Positions 36,353-45,840 are shown, numbered from the stretch's first letter. The stretch is 64,000 nucleotides of DNA from Candidatus Kryptobacter tengchongensis (GCA_001485605.1 FAON01000004.1:186001-250000), one strand, 5' to 3'. Translations and numbers: made by a program. The notes: a model not told the origin generated them from the letters alone.

Positions 36353-37057
36353 TTAAAGAAGATAGAAAAACGCAAAAATGAAAACCCAAACGAGATCAAC
36401 GAAATGCCAATAAAGCCCTGCAACCTCAACCCCTTCATAAGAACCACGCTTGTCATAAATTCCTTTCGCCACTCTTATTGCCATAACTATTAATACGATA
36501 ACTCCACTTAAAACATGCGAACCGTGAAATCCAGTTATAACAAAGAAGGAAGCTGAAAATAAAGGAACTCCCCATGGATTGCTTGTAAGCCGTGCGCCCT
36601 CGTGAATTAAATGTCCCCACTCATAAGCCTGACAAAGTAAGAACAAAAACCCACCTCCTATCGTAAGCAAAAGATATTTAAGCACGCTTTTCCTTTCCAT
36701 CCTTTTCCCTGCGTCCACAGCAAGAGCCATAGTTAAGCTACTACATATCAAGATAAAAGTCATTATGCTAACGAAAACAAGTGGAAGTTTCGCACTTGTA
36801 AATGGAAAAGATGAAAAAACTTCAATTCTACTTGGCCAACTTGGTAAACTCGCCCTTAAAGAACCATAACCAGCAAGTAGCCCTCCAAATGTGAACGCAT
36901 CAGATAATATGAAAATCCACATGGTAAATTTCTCCCTTGACACACCAAAAGGTGATTTTCCACCACCCCACGAGGACTTTAAAATTTTTTCTTGCTCAAA
37001 CGCTACTTCCTGTGTCATTTGCTTTTCTCCCGTCTTTTGTTTTTCAAATTGTGACAT
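36353..37057 (-). CDS. Heme-copper oxidase subunit III
   Basis: The 234-residue protein has a polar N-terminus, five or six helices, and the subunit III segments QAYEWGHLIHEGA, FFVITGFHGSHVLSGV and a C-terminal YWHFVDLVWVFIFAFFYL. It is the second of two adjacent subunit III genes, overlapping the first by 14 bases, so the pair is translationally coupled. Confidence 0.92.
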   Translation of the reverse strand: MSQFEKQKTGEKQMTQEVAFEQEKILKSSWGGGKSPFGVSREKFTMWIFILSDAFTFGGLLAGYGSLRASLPSWPSRIEVFSSFPFTSAKLPLVFVSIMTFILICSSLTMALAVDAGKRMERKSVLKYLLLTIGGGFLFLLCQAYEWGHLIHEGARLTSNPWGVPLFSASFFVITGFHGSHVLSGVIVLIVMAIRVAKGIYDKRGSYEGVEVAGLYWHFVDLVWVFIFAFFYLL

Positions 37058-37691
37058 TTATGAAAATAAAAAGATAAATCCAGAGTATATCAAGAAAATG
37101 CCAATATGTTATGCAAAGTTCAACACCAAGTCTATTTTTTGAGTTATAATGCCCAAACAGCGCTTTTATCAAAACATAAACAAGCGCAACAACCCCACCT
37201 ATAAGATGAATCGCATGAGCCCATGTCAAAAGATAGAAAAATGAACTTGATGGATTCGTGCCCACATAAATCCCCATATTTTTCAGTTGTTCCCAACCAA
37301 TCAATTGTCCAATCAAAAACGAAACGCCAAGCAAAGTTGAAAACAAAAACAAAAGTTTAAATTCAGAAAGTTTATTTCTCTTCAAACGAAAATAGCTCAT
37401 TTGAATTGTCACGCTACTAAAGATCAAAATTAAAGTATTAACCACAAAAATTGGGGGCAAATTAAATTTCAACCAATTCCCCGCAGAATGTCTTACTATA
37501 TAAGCGCTTGTTAATGCGGAAAAGAACATAATTATCGCAGATATAAATAACCACAGACCGAACTTTGCAGGGTTAACTGGCAAAGCGTATGAGTAAGAAT
37601 GCCCGCCGGCACCACCGCCACCTCCGTTGTTAAAAATTCTTCCAGAATCTATATTTGAAATTCCTGCTTCTTTTTTCTTTTCAGCTACCAT
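37044..37691 (-). CDS. Heme-copper oxidase subunit III paralogue
   Basis: The 215-residue protein has a Gly-rich N-terminus (NNGGGGGAGGHS), five helices, and subunit III features such as TWAHAIHLIGGVVALVYV and YWHFLDILWIYLFIFI. It lacks the QAYEW segment of its downstream partner. Two subunit III genes in tandem are known in some FCB-group oxidase clusters. An AAAACAAA element precedes its ATG. Confidence 0.88.
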   Translation of the reverse strand: MVAEKKKEAGISNIDSGRIFNNGGGGGAGGHSYSYALPVNPAKFGLWLFISAIIMFFSALTSAYIVRHSAGNWLKFNLPPIFVVNTLILIFSSVTIQMSYFRLKRNKLSEFKLLFLFSTLLGVSFLIGQLIGWEQLKNMGIYVGTNPSSSFFYLLTWAHAIHLIGGVVALVYVLIKALFGHYNSKNRLGVELCITYWHFLDILWIYLFIFINVTI

Positions 37692-37714
37692 AATCTGCCT
37701 TTGCGAATTTTGTT

Positions 37715-38578
37715 TTAAATTTTATCAATTAAAAGAAATATGAGAATCAAAGGGAGATAAATTTCAGCCATAAACATAATTTTCTTTGCTGACCGCATTG
37801 AATTATCCTTAAAAAGTGAAAGCGTTTGAAGGAAGAACAAACCACCGCCAAAAATAGAAACAACAAGAGCATATTTCCCTGCAAATCCAGCTATTGTCGG
37901 CATCAAACCCATCGGCAAAAGCATAAATGTGTAAATCACAAGATTAACCGCTGTTATCCTATTATCTGAAGATGGCAAAACCTTAAAGCCAGCTCTTTCA
38001 TAATCAGATTTACATAACAAAGCTATTGACCAGAAATGGGGGAATTGCCATATAAATTGAATTCCAAATAAAATAATCGCCCCAAGCTCAATTTGTCCTC
38101 TAACCGCAGTCCATCCAATCACAGGTGGAATTGCCCCTGGAATTGCTCCGACAAATGTACAAAGCGGAGTTATCCTTTTTAATGGAGTATATGCAAAAAC
38201 ATAAATTACAAATGCAATCAAAGCAAGCAAGCCACTTATACCATTGACAAATTTATAAAGGATATATTGACCTGAAGCCAACATCAAAATTGAAATTAAA
38301 ATCGCTGTTTTCTTTTGCATCCTTCGGCTTGGGAGCGGTCTACTTGCTGTCCTTTTCATCATTCCATCTACTTTCACCTCAAAAACTTGATTCATCGCAT
38401 TTGCAGAGCCAACGACAAGGAAAACACCCAAAATTGTCATGATAAAATTAAACAGCTCAATATCACCTCTATTCGCTATCAAATATCCCATAGCGGTCGT
38501 AAAAACGACAAGCGATGTTAAACGATGCTTTATCAAAAGGAGAAAATCATTCAAAAAAATTGAAAAACTTCTAAACAT
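37715..38578 (-). CDS. ctaB: Protoheme IX farnesyltransferase (heme O synthase)
   Basis: The 287-residue UbiA-family protein has about nine helices and the prenyl-diphosphate binding region NAMNQVFEVKVDGMMKRTASRPLP. It converts heme B to heme O for the aa3 oxidase. The start has CAGGAG about 10 bases upstream. It follows the heme A synthase gene by 4 bases. Confidence 0.95.
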   Translation of the reverse strand: MFRSFSIFLNDFLLLIKHRLTSLVVFTTAMGYLIANRGDIELFNFIMTILGVFLVVGSANAMNQVFEVKVDGMMKRTASRPLPSRRMQKKTAILISILMLASGQYILYKFVNGISGLLALIAFVIYVFAYTPLKRITPLCTFVGAIPGAIPPVIGWTAVRGQIELGAIILFGIQFIWQFPHFWSIALLCKSDYERAGFKVLPSSDNRITAVNLVIYTFMLLPMGLMPTIAGFAGKYALVVSIFGGGLFFLQTLSLFKDNSMRSAKKIMFMAEIYLPLILIFLLIDKI

Positions 38579-38582
38579 AACT

Positions 38583-39629
38583 TTAAACTCCTGATTTTGA
38601 CAAAATTAATTCACTTTGTTCAAAGGCGACGGAATTTACTCCCTTCCATCCAAGCACAGCAAGTATAAGCGTTGTCCCAAGAATTGTAGCACCAGTTGCA
38701 ACATGAAGGACAGTGACTATTACTGCAAGTTTCGTCCATACAACGAAAGCCCCAAGCAAAATTTGAAACACAATCAAAGCAAGCCAAAACTTCGCAAAAT
38801 TTCCAAGCAACTTATCTTTATTTTTTATTGTTAAAACTGAAGCATAAATCCCAATCCCGGCAACAATGAATGCCCAAACTCTATGTGCGAAGTGAATTGC
38901 CACTTTAAATTGGAGCTCGGCATAACTTATCGGGAAAGGAGCGTTCGGATCATAAGGAAGAGCATTAAATGGCGGAATAATTTTACCGAAAGAAAGAGGA
39001 AAATCAGGGATAACGCTTCCCGCTTGTGTATGCCTTACAAGAGCCCCAAGCAAAACCTGTATAAACGCAAAAACAAATGTCAATGTATATAACTTTGCAA
39101 TTTTTAAGCTTGAAGTTACTTCTTTAACTTTAAAATTACTCCAAGCCTTTGAAGTGAAAAGAGATATTAAAAAGGTCATGCAAAGAACAATCTCAGCTAA
39201 TGTTGCATGGGTTATAGCTATAGCCATTCTCACGGGTTCAACATGTCCAGTTGAAAATATACCTGTAACTGTGTCCTGAACTTTTGGATCCGAAACGACA
39301 AGCACCCTCAAACCACCAAGCATTGCTTGAAGTACAACAGACACAAAAGCGACGACGCTAAGAACTTTAACATATTTTGGTTGTTTGCTTTTCAAAGACC
39401 AAAGCATAAGGACTGTTATTAAAATTCCAACTGTTCCCGCAACAAGGCGATGTCCATGCTCGTACAGAACCCCACCAGCCATCCTTGGGAAAAGAGTTCC
39501 ATAAGAAAGTGGCCAATCAGGAACGGCATCACCCGAACCAGTGCTTGTAACCGAAGCGCCAACACCAATTAGAAATACAGCAAATATAGCCGTTAATATT
39601 GCGAAACGATGCAGATTTTTTGAATACAT
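38583..39629 (-). CDS. ctaA: Heme A synthase (CtaA/COX15)
   Basis: The 348-residue protein has eight helices in two similar halves, with conserved His in EHGHRLVAGTVG and HFAHRVWAFIVAG and the loop motifs GSGDAVPDWPLSYG and AGSVIPDFPLSFG. It oxidises heme O to heme A. An imperfect terminator-like hairpin lies between it and ctaD, so heme A synthesis may be expressed below the core subunits. Confidence 0.95.
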   Translation of the reverse strand: MYSKNLHRFAILTAIFAVFLIGVGASVTSTGSGDAVPDWPLSYGTLFPRMAGGVLYEHGHRLVAGTVGILITVLMLWSLKSKQPKYVKVLSVVAFVSVVLQAMLGGLRVLVVSDPKVQDTVTGIFSTGHVEPVRMAIAITHATLAEIVLCMTFLISLFTSKAWSNFKVKEVTSSLKIAKLYTLTFVFAFIQVLLGALVRHTQAGSVIPDFPLSFGKIIPPFNALPYDPNAPFPISYAELQFKVAIHFAHRVWAFIVAGIGIYASVLTIKNKDKLLGNFAKFWLALIVFQILLGAFVVWTKLAVIVTVLHVATGATILGTTLILAVLGWKGVNSVAFEQSELILSKSGV

Positions 39630-39657
39630 CTATCAATTTTAATTTATTTTAGAAGAA

Positions 39658-39679
39658 GGGGAGGTTAAAAACCTCTCCC
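39658..39679. terminator. Hairpin between ctaD and ctaA
   Basis: GAGGTT and AACCTC pair around AAA, extended by outer GGG/CCC with a bulge. The minus-strand tail is TTCTTC-rich, so this is probably a weak or partial terminator within the oxidase gene run. Confidence 0.55.
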
Positions 39680-39710
39680 TCTAAAACGATCACCTTGATT
39701 ATGAAAATTT

Positions 39711-41477
39711 TTATTTCACCTCAGCTTCAAGAGGAACTGTTTGCGGTATATAATCTTCATCGGCACTTGGAACACTATATTCATAAGGTCCACGATAAAC
39801 AACAGGTAGTTCAGGACCCCAATTTCCATGTGGAGGTGGCGAATCAGCTTGCCATTCAAGCGTATTCGCTTTCCAGGGATTTTTTTCGGCTTTTGGACCT
39901 TTGAACATACTCCAGAAGAAATTGAAAAAGAAAACAAATTGAGCTACACCAGCTACAAAAGCTGCTATCGTTATGAACTTATTCAAGCCAAGGAATTGTG
40001 ATGTAAAGTTATATTCAGTAAATGAATAATATCTTCTTGGAACACCCGAAATTCCCTGGAAAAACATTGGGAAAAAGATAAGGTAAACACCTATAAATGT
40101 CGCCCAAAAATGTATTTTACCAAGTTTATCATTCATCATTCTTCCAAACATCTTCGGGAACCAGTGGTAAACCCCTGCAAACATCCCGAATGCAGCAGCT
40201 GTTGCCATCGTGAAATGGAAATGTGCAACTACAAAATATGTATCATGAAGTTGTATGTCAACCGGAGCAGTTGCAAGAAAAGCACCTGTTAAGGCACCCG
40301 GAATAAACAAGCCAAGAAAACCAAGCGCAAATAACATCGCAGGTGTAAATCTCAAGTTACCACGCCATATTGTCACAAGATAGTTAAATATAAGAATCGC
40401 TGTTGGAAAAGATATGGCAAGCGTTGTTATGACAAAAACTTCACCAAGTATCGGGTTCATTCCACTAACATACATATGATGTCCCCACACAATCATACTT
40501 AATGCGCCAATTCCAATAATCGCACCTATTGAAACTTTATATGCGAATAATGGCTTTCTTGCATTTGTAGCAAGGATTTCACCGACGAGTGAAACCGCCG
40601 GAAGTAAAACTATATAAACTTCAGGGTGCCCCAAAAACCAAAAAAGATGTTGCCATAGAATCGGATTCCCACCTTCATGAGGAACGGGTTGCCCCCCAAG
40701 AACAAGACCACCTGGGACGAAGAAACTTGTCCCGAATTCACGATCAAAAATTAACATCACAGCCCCTGCAAGAAGAACTGGGAAAGAAAGCAATCCAAGA
40801 ATGGCAGTTACAAACATCCCCCACACTGTGATCGGCAACCTTCCCATTGACATGCCTTTGGTTCTATAGTTAAGCGTCGTCGTAATATAATTTAACGCAC
40901 CAAGTAAAGATGAAACGATAAATAAAGCCATGCTCACAAGCCAAAGCGTTGCTCCAACATCTGCTCCTGGAATTGAATTTTTAAGTGCACTTAAAGGCGG
41001 GTACATTGTCCACCCAGCACCTGCTGGACCAGTTTGAACAAAGAAAGAAATTAACATTACAACGGATGCTGCAAAAAATACCCAATAAGAAAGCATATTT
41101 AAAACAGGAAATGCCATATCCCTTGCACCAATCTGCAATGGGATAAGAAAATTTGAAAAAGTTCCACTCAAACCAGCGGTTAATAAAAAAAATACCATTA
41201 TAGTGCCATGCATCGTTATGAGGGCAACATAAAACTCCGGCTTCAAAATTCCACCTTCAGCCCACTTACCAAGAATCTTCTCAAGAAAAGGTATCGGTTG
41301 ATTCGGATAAGCAAGTTGTAATCTCATAAACCATGATAAAATCATGCCTATGAAACCCCAAATAACTCCAGTTATAAGGTATTGCTTTGCTATCGTTTTG
41401 TGATCTGTGCTAAAAATATACTTTGTTATAAAATTTTCTTTGTGATGAGCTTCAACTGCGATATGCTCATGGCTCAT
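39711..41477 (-). CDS. ctaD: Cytochrome c oxidase subunit I (aa3-type)
   Basis: The 588-residue protein has 12 core helices. The low-spin heme ligand is His90. The CuB/active-site motif GHPEVY is near residue 281 (His-Tyr cross-link), followed by HH near 329 and HDTYFVVAHFHF near 409. It reduces oxygen to water and pumps protons. The GHPEVY and HDTYFVVAHFH motifs mark an A-type heme-copper oxidase. A strong GGAGGT precedes its ATG. Confidence 0.98.
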   Translation of the reverse strand: MSHEHIAVEAHHKENFITKYIFSTDHKTIAKQYLITGVIWGFIGMILSWFMRLQLAYPNQPIPFLEKILGKWAEGGILKPEFYVALITMHGTIMVFFLLTAGLSGTFSNFLIPLQIGARDMAFPVLNMLSYWVFFAASVVMLISFFVQTGPAGAGWTMYPPLSALKNSIPGADVGATLWLVSMALFIVSSLLGALNYITTTLNYRTKGMSMGRLPITVWGMFVTAILGLLSFPVLLAGAVMLIFDREFGTSFFVPGGLVLGGQPVPHEGGNPILWQHLFWFLGHPEVYIVLLPAVSLVGEILATNARKPLFAYKVSIGAIIGIGALSMIVWGHHMYVSGMNPILGEVFVITTLAISFPTAILIFNYLVTIWRGNLRFTPAMLFALGFLGLFIPGALTGAFLATAPVDIQLHDTYFVVAHFHFTMATAAAFGMFAGVYHWFPKMFGRMMNDKLGKIHFWATFIGVYLIFFPMFFQGISGVPRRYYSFTEYNFTSQFLGLNKFITIAAFVAGVAQFVFFFNFFWSMFKGPKAEKNPWKANTLEWQADSPPPHGNWGPELPVVYRGPYEYSVPSADEDYIPQTVPLEAEVK

Positions 41478-41499
41478 TTTTGCACCTCCATTAAATTTT

Positions 41500-42348
41500 T
41501 TAATAATATATATCGCCCGCCGGCGTTTGCTCGCTCAACCACTCTTGAACTTTCTCCATCGGTTCAACAACAACTGGCAATTTCATCCTGTAATGTCCAA
41601 GCCCACATAACTCCGCACATGCAAGCTCATATTCACCCTCCTTCTTTGGAACAAACCATGTCCTGGTCGTCATACCAGGAACTGCATCCTGCTTAACTCT
41701 AAAATTCGGCAAATAAGGACTGTGAATTACATCTTTTGACTTTATCAAAAAAACAACGGGATGATTTAAAGGTAAATACAGCACACCTTGTCCAGCTGGA
41801 AAAACTATATCATCCTTAGCTGCTTCATCACTTATATCAATCCCAAGCGGATTATCGTAAGAAATAAGATTTGGATCAGTCTTACCAAATTTCCCATCAG
41901 GTCCTGGATATCTTACGCTCCAAGCAAATTGTTCTCCCGTGATCTCAACAAGAAAAGCATCTTTTGGAACTTCTCCGTGAATTCTACTCCACAGGGAAGC
42001 TCCACCTATAAATTCAGCACTTATCTCAAGAATTATCACAACAAGGGTTCCAGGCAAAATTGACCATAAAATTTCCTTTTTTGTTTTCCCCGGAAGATAA
42101 AACGCTTTCCTTCCTGGCTCACCAGCATATCTAAAGACAAAGTAAGAAAGTGTAAGCTCACTTAAGATAAACAAGATACCCGCAATGATAAATATCGTCA
42201 CAAAAATTTTGTCAATAGTTTCCCTATCTGATGCAAGTTCCGGAAGCCACCATCCATTTCTTAACACCACCCACACACTCGCAATTACGCCGAAAACAAA
42301 GAAAAACAAAAATAATAATCCGTGAATTTTGCTCTGTCTTTGAAACAT
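41500..42348 (-). CDS. coxB: Cytochrome c oxidase subunit II (CuA)
   Basis: The 282-residue protein has two N-terminal helices (about 10-30 and 48-72) and a periplasmic cupredoxin domain. The CuA ligands lie in CAELCGLGHYRM near residue 246 and an upstream His (DVIHSPYLPNF). No CxxCH is present, so it has no fused cytochrome c. It accepts electrons from cytochrome c. AGGAG precedes the ATG. Confidence 0.96.
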   Translation of the reverse strand: MFQRQSKIHGLLFLFFFVFGVIASVWVVLRNGWWLPELASDRETIDKIFVTIFIIAGILFILSELTLSYFVFRYAGEPGRKAFYLPGKTKKEILWSILPGTLVVIILEISAEFIGGASLWSRIHGEVPKDAFLVEITGEQFAWSVRYPGPDGKFGKTDPNLISYDNPLGIDISDEAAKDDIVFPAGQGVLYLPLNHPVVFLIKSKDVIHSPYLPNFRVKQDAVPGMTTRTWFVPKKEGEYELACAELCGLGHYRMKLPVVVEPMEKVQEWLSEQTPAGDIYY

Positions 42349-42365
42349 TGCTTTAACTCCTGAAT

Positions 42366-43070
42366 TTATTTTTTCCTCTCAAAAGTGAATTCAATCGTTT
42401 TTGTTTCCCCTGCTTTTACCGTCACAGTTTGCGTCTGTGTCCCAAGCTTTTCATGCCATGCTTCTATTGTATATGTTCCCGGGGGAAGATTTTTAATTTC
42501 AAATCCACCTTTATCATCAGTTACGCTGAAAAATGGATGATCAAGAACCCCAGCATATGCACTCATCCATGGATGAACATCACATTTAAATGGAACCATA
42601 ATTTCTGGAGTTGTAAATGTGTAATAGCTTTTCATTCCTTTCACAGGTTGCCCGATGTTAAAAGGTTTATTCTTCTTCGGCATCGCATGAACATTGTGAA
42701 GTAATGGGTCACTATTTCTAATTTCAATTTTTTGTCCAACCATCACCCCAAAAACATGAGGATGATACCAACAACCCTGCTGATCAAGGACAACAGGTTC
42801 ATCCGGTGGGTTATACTTTCCCTTCACTCCTTCCTTAACATAAACAAAAACCCATTTCAAAGTTCCATTCTGATTGACAACAATATCTTCGGCTTGAACT
42901 TGTTTCCCACCATGGATTGCATCACATTGTCTGTCAGCCTTCATACTTATTAACCTCGGCTTCGGCGCCTCTCCAGCAAATTTTACAACCCCCTTAATCG
43001 TTGCATTTTGTGCGAAGGCATGAAAAGATAAGAGGATTGAAAATCCGATATAGATTGCTTTTTTGATCAT
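42366..43070 (-). CDS. Exported cupredoxin-like protein with carboxypeptidase regulatory-like domain
   Basis: The 234-residue protein has a signal peptide (residues 1-20) and a cupredoxin-like region. HNVHAMP supplies a His, and FKCDVHPWMSAY supplies a Cys-x2-His-x2-Met set near residue 158. A C-terminal beta-sandwich follows (GGFEIKNLPPGTYTIEAWHEKLG). It leads the oxidase operon, so it may carry electrons or copper to subunit II. Similar proteins are often annotated as methylamine-utilisation or plastocyanin-like; binding is inferred. Confidence 0.75.
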   Translation of the reverse strand: MIKKAIYIGFSILLSFHAFAQNATIKGVVKFAGEAPKPRLISMKADRQCDAIHGGKQVQAEDIVVNQNGTLKWVFVYVKEGVKGKYNPPDEPVVLDQQGCWYHPHVFGVMVGQKIEIRNSDPLLHNVHAMPKKNKPFNIGQPVKGMKSYYTFTTPEIMVPFKCDVHPWMSAYAGVLDHPFFSVTDDKGGFEIKNLPPGTYTIEAWHEKLGTQTQTVTVKAGETKTIEFTFERKK

Positions 43071-43096
43071 TTGCTTTCAAGGTTTTGTTTTTAATT

Positions 43097-43113
43097 AGGA
43101 CAAAATTCGTCTT
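43097..43113. promoter_or_regulatory. Candidate operator of the oxidase operon
   Basis: AGGAC and GTCTT flank AAAATTC, directly after the predicted -10 box. On the minus strand the downstream half reads TTTTGTCC-n-AA, identical to the half-site before the reductase operon at 31951-31965. Confidence 0.45.
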
Positions 43114-43142
43114 AATTTAATACATTAAAAAGTAAAAGTCAA
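43114..43142 (-). promoter_or_regulatory. Sigma70-like promoter of the oxidase operon
   Basis: On the minus strand, TTGACT (43137-43142), a 17-base spacer and TAAATT (43114-43119) precede the cupredoxin gene by about 44 bases. Confidence 0.7.
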
Positions 43143-43196
43143 GTTTTAAAGATTAATTTTTCAATTCCATCGCCCAACCCAATGCTCAAAAATTTC

Positions 43197-43225
43197 TTGA
43201 AAAAGAGGTTAATTTTAAATAGATT
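43197..43225 (+). promoter_or_regulatory. Sigma70-like promoter for HisA-like gene
   Basis: TTGAAA (43197-43202), a 17-base spacer and TAGATT (43220-43225) precede the ATG at 43258 by 32 bases. Confidence 0.65.
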
Positions 43226-43257
43226 TTAAACAAACACAAAAATGAAGCAACATCTTA

Positions 43258-43974
43258 ATGATACTCGTAATACCATCTATCAAAATAAAACATGGAAAGT
43301 GCGCTTGTTTAATTCAAAGTTTGCCCGAATTCCCAAAAGTTTATCCAGATGATCCAATTAAAGTCGCTAAGATTTGGAGGAAAGAAAACGCACGGGCATT
43401 GTGTTTAATTGATGTGGATGGCGAAATATCGGGTAGACCACAAAATTTTGAAATAATTGAAAAAGTTGCCAACGAAGTTGACATCCCTGTTATAGTAAGC
43501 GGTGGATTTAGAACATATGAAGATGTTAAACAAGCAATTGACTCGGGAATCTTAAGAGTTATCCTTGATCCAGAAACAGTTAATGATTTAAAACTTTTAA
43601 AAGAACTTGTCAATGAATTCACTTCAAAGCGAATTTCTTTAAAGATAGTAGATGAATCTGATGGAAAGAGCGAAAATTCGCACGCAATTGAGAACTCTTT
43701 AAAGGTCAAAGAATCTGGAATTGAACGAATTGTTTACAAAAATGTCTTTGAAGATGAAAATGTTAATTTCATTGGGCTTAAAAATTTCGTTTTAAAAATA
43801 AATCTAAAAATAACAGTTGAAGGAGAACTCAACAGTTATTATGAACTTAAAAAACTTTCTGATTTTGAAAAATGGGGGGTTGACTCTATTATAATGGGGA
43901 AATCGCTCTATTATAACAAATTTCCATGCCAGCGACTTTGGAGAATTGTTGAAAATGAGATAGATTTTAAATAA
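43258..43974 (+). CDS. Divergent HisA/HisF-like TIM-barrel protein
   Basis: The 238-residue protein follows HisA along its length: IPSIKIKHGK at the N-terminus, LIDVDGEISGRPQN near residue 50, VSGGFRTYEDV near 80 and VDESDGK near 131. The first catalytic Asp of HisA (Asp8 in Thermotoga) is Lys9 here, while the second (Asp132 here) is kept. The second phosphate-binding SGG reads EGE. It is unlikely to be a normal ProFAR isomerase. No other his gene is nearby; it starts the operon with the methyltransferase/MTHFR fusion. Confidence 0.75.
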   Translation: MILVIPSIKIKHGKCACLIQSLPEFPKVYPDDPIKVAKIWRKENARALCLIDVDGEISGRPQNFEIIEKVANEVDIPVIVSGGFRTYEDVKQAIDSGILRVILDPETVNDLKLLKELVNEFTSKRISLKIVDESDGKSENSHAIENSLKVKESGIERIVYKNVFEDENVNFIGLKNFVLKINLKITVEGELNSYYELKKLSDFEKWGVDSIIMGKSLYYNKFPCQRLWRIVENEIDFK

Positions 43975-43992
43975 AAACAAAAATTGGTAAAG

Positions 43993-45840
43993 ATGAAGAA
44001 GCCTTTTTTGGAAAGGTTACTTGATGATAGACCGATAATCTGCGATGGAGCAATGGGTACAATGCTTGATCTCTATGAATACCCAGAACAGCCAAGATGT
44101 ATACATAACCTGCTCAACCCCGATATAGTTGCAAGAATTCACCGTGAATATATTGAAGCTGGTGCGGAAATAATTGAAACAAATACATTTGATGCGAATA
44201 GATTTCGTCTTGAATTTTATCACCTTCAGGATAAAATTAAAGAAATTAACAGAGCTGGGGTTGAAATAGCGAAATCCGTCGCCGGTGATGATGTCTATGT
44301 TGCTGGGTCAATTGGTCCAACTGGAAAATTAATTGAGCCACTTGGAAAAATAAAAATTCAACAAGTTAAGGATGTAATTAAAGAGCAGGCGGAAATTTTA
44401 ATTTCAGAAGGGGTTGATTTAATAATTCTTGAGACATTTGTTAGTTTAAACGAACTTGATGCAGCAATTGAAGCTGTTAAAGAAATATCTGACAAAATTC
44501 CACTAATTGCGCAAAAAACATTTCCAGAAGATGGTGCAATACTTGCGACTGATTTTCCAATAGAGGTTGTAAAGCATATAAAGGGAAAAGGTGTAACTGT
44601 CGTCGGCTCAAATTGCACTGTTGGACCACAAAGGATGTTTTCAATAATTAAATCAATGTATCAAGATGATGTGATTCTTTCAGCTCAACCCGCCGCTGGA
44701 ATTCCAACGCTTGTTGATGGTAGGTCTGTTTATCACGCAAGTCCAGAATATCTTGCAACATATGCAAAACAACTTGTTGAAGCAGGTGTTAAGATAATTG
44801 GCGCCTGCTGTGGTTCAACACCTTCGCATATAAGAGCAATAGCAAACGCAGTAAAAGATTTAAGGCTTAAAAAACCAAAAATTGAAATCAAGGTAAAAGA
44901 ACAAGGACAGATTGAAACACAACAAGAAAGAGGTTCAAAAGCTGAAGTAGTCGTATTGGAAGCCGAAAGTTCAAACTTTGCTAAAAAAATTGGGAAAAAA
45001 TTTTTAACAACAGTTGAACTTGATATACCACGCGGACTTGACATAAGTTCTGTGATTGAAGGTGCAAAGTATTTGAAGGAAAATGATATTGATGCAGTAA
45101 ATATAACTGATGGAGCAAGGGCAAGATTTAGAATGGACCCCGTTGCAATATCTCATCTTGTTCAAACGAAAACTGGAATTGAGACCATAACACATATCAC
45201 ATGCAGGGATAGAAACCTTATTGGATTACAAGGACTCCTTCTCGGAGCGTGGGCTCTTGGGGTCAAAAACATACTTGCGATAACAGGTGATCCGACAAAA
45301 ATTGGTGATTTCCCACAGGCGACAACAGTTGGAGATGTTGATTCAATTGGACTTATAAAAATTTTGAGGAATATGAATCATGGTCTTGATGCAGTGGGGA
45401 ACACAATTGGTGAGCCGACTCATTTTTTGATTGCTTGTGCAGCAAACCCAACAGCACAAAATCTTGATTATGAAATTTCACGACTTGAAAAAAAAGTTGA
45501 AGCGGGTGCTCAAATTGTCTTCACCCAACCTTTATATGAAATCCAAACACTTGAACTGTTCATTAAAAAGATTGAACATCTTAAAATTCCTGTAATGCTT
45601 GGGGTTCTACCCCTTAGAAGCTACAAACATGCTGAATTCCTTCACAATGAGGTCCCAGGAATAAACATTCCCGCCTGGGTTCGTGAGAAACTTTTCCTTG
45701 CCCGTGATGACGCAGGTAAAGTTGGAATTGAAATTGCATCACAATTCTTAAAAGAAGCAAAGCCACTTGTTCAAGGTGTATATCTTCTCCCGCCCTTCAA
45801 AAAATATCATATAGCAATTGAAATACTTCAAAAAATCTAA
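43993..45840 (+). CDS. Bifunctional homocysteine S-methyltransferase / methylenetetrahydrofolate reductase
   Basis: This protein of about 615 residues joins an N-terminal homocysteine-binding barrel to a C-terminal MTHFR barrel, like YitJ of Bacillus. Zinc ligands are the Cys in VGSNCTVGP near residue 207 and the Cys pair in GACCGSTPSH near 273. The MTHFR half (about 325-615) has THITCRDRN and the FTQPLYE flavin/folate segment. It makes methyl-folate and methylates homocysteine without the B12 domain of MetH. Start ATG 43993 is preferred to the upstream TTG; an AAAACAAA element lies just before it. Confidence 0.93.
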   Translation: MKKPFLERLLDDRPIICDGAMGTMLDLYEYPEQPRCIHNLLNPDIVARIHREYIEAGAEIIETNTFDANRFRLEFYHLQDKIKEINRAGVEIAKSVAGDDVYVAGSIGPTGKLIEPLGKIKIQQVKDVIKEQAEILISEGVDLIILETFVSLNELDAAIEAVKEISDKIPLIAQKTFPEDGAILATDFPIEVVKHIKGKGVTVVGSNCTVGPQRMFSIIKSMYQDDVILSAQPAAGIPTLVDGRSVYHASPEYLATYAKQLVEAGVKIIGACCGSTPSHIRAIANAVKDLRLKKPKIEIKVKEQGQIETQQERGSKAEVVVLEAESSNFAKKIGKKFLTTVELDIPRGLDISSVIEGAKYLKENDIDAVNITDGARARFRMDPVAISHLVQTKTGIETITHITCRDRNLIGLQGLLLGAWALGVKNILAITGDPTKIGDFPQATTVGDVDSIGLIKILRNMNHGLDAVGNTIGEPTHFLIACAANPTAQNLDYEISRLEKKVEAGAQIVFTQPLYEIQTLELFIKKIEHLKIPVMLGVLPLRSYKHAEFLHNEVPGINIPAWVREKLFLARDDAGKVGIEIASQFLKEAKPLVQGVYLLPPFKKYHIAIEILQKI

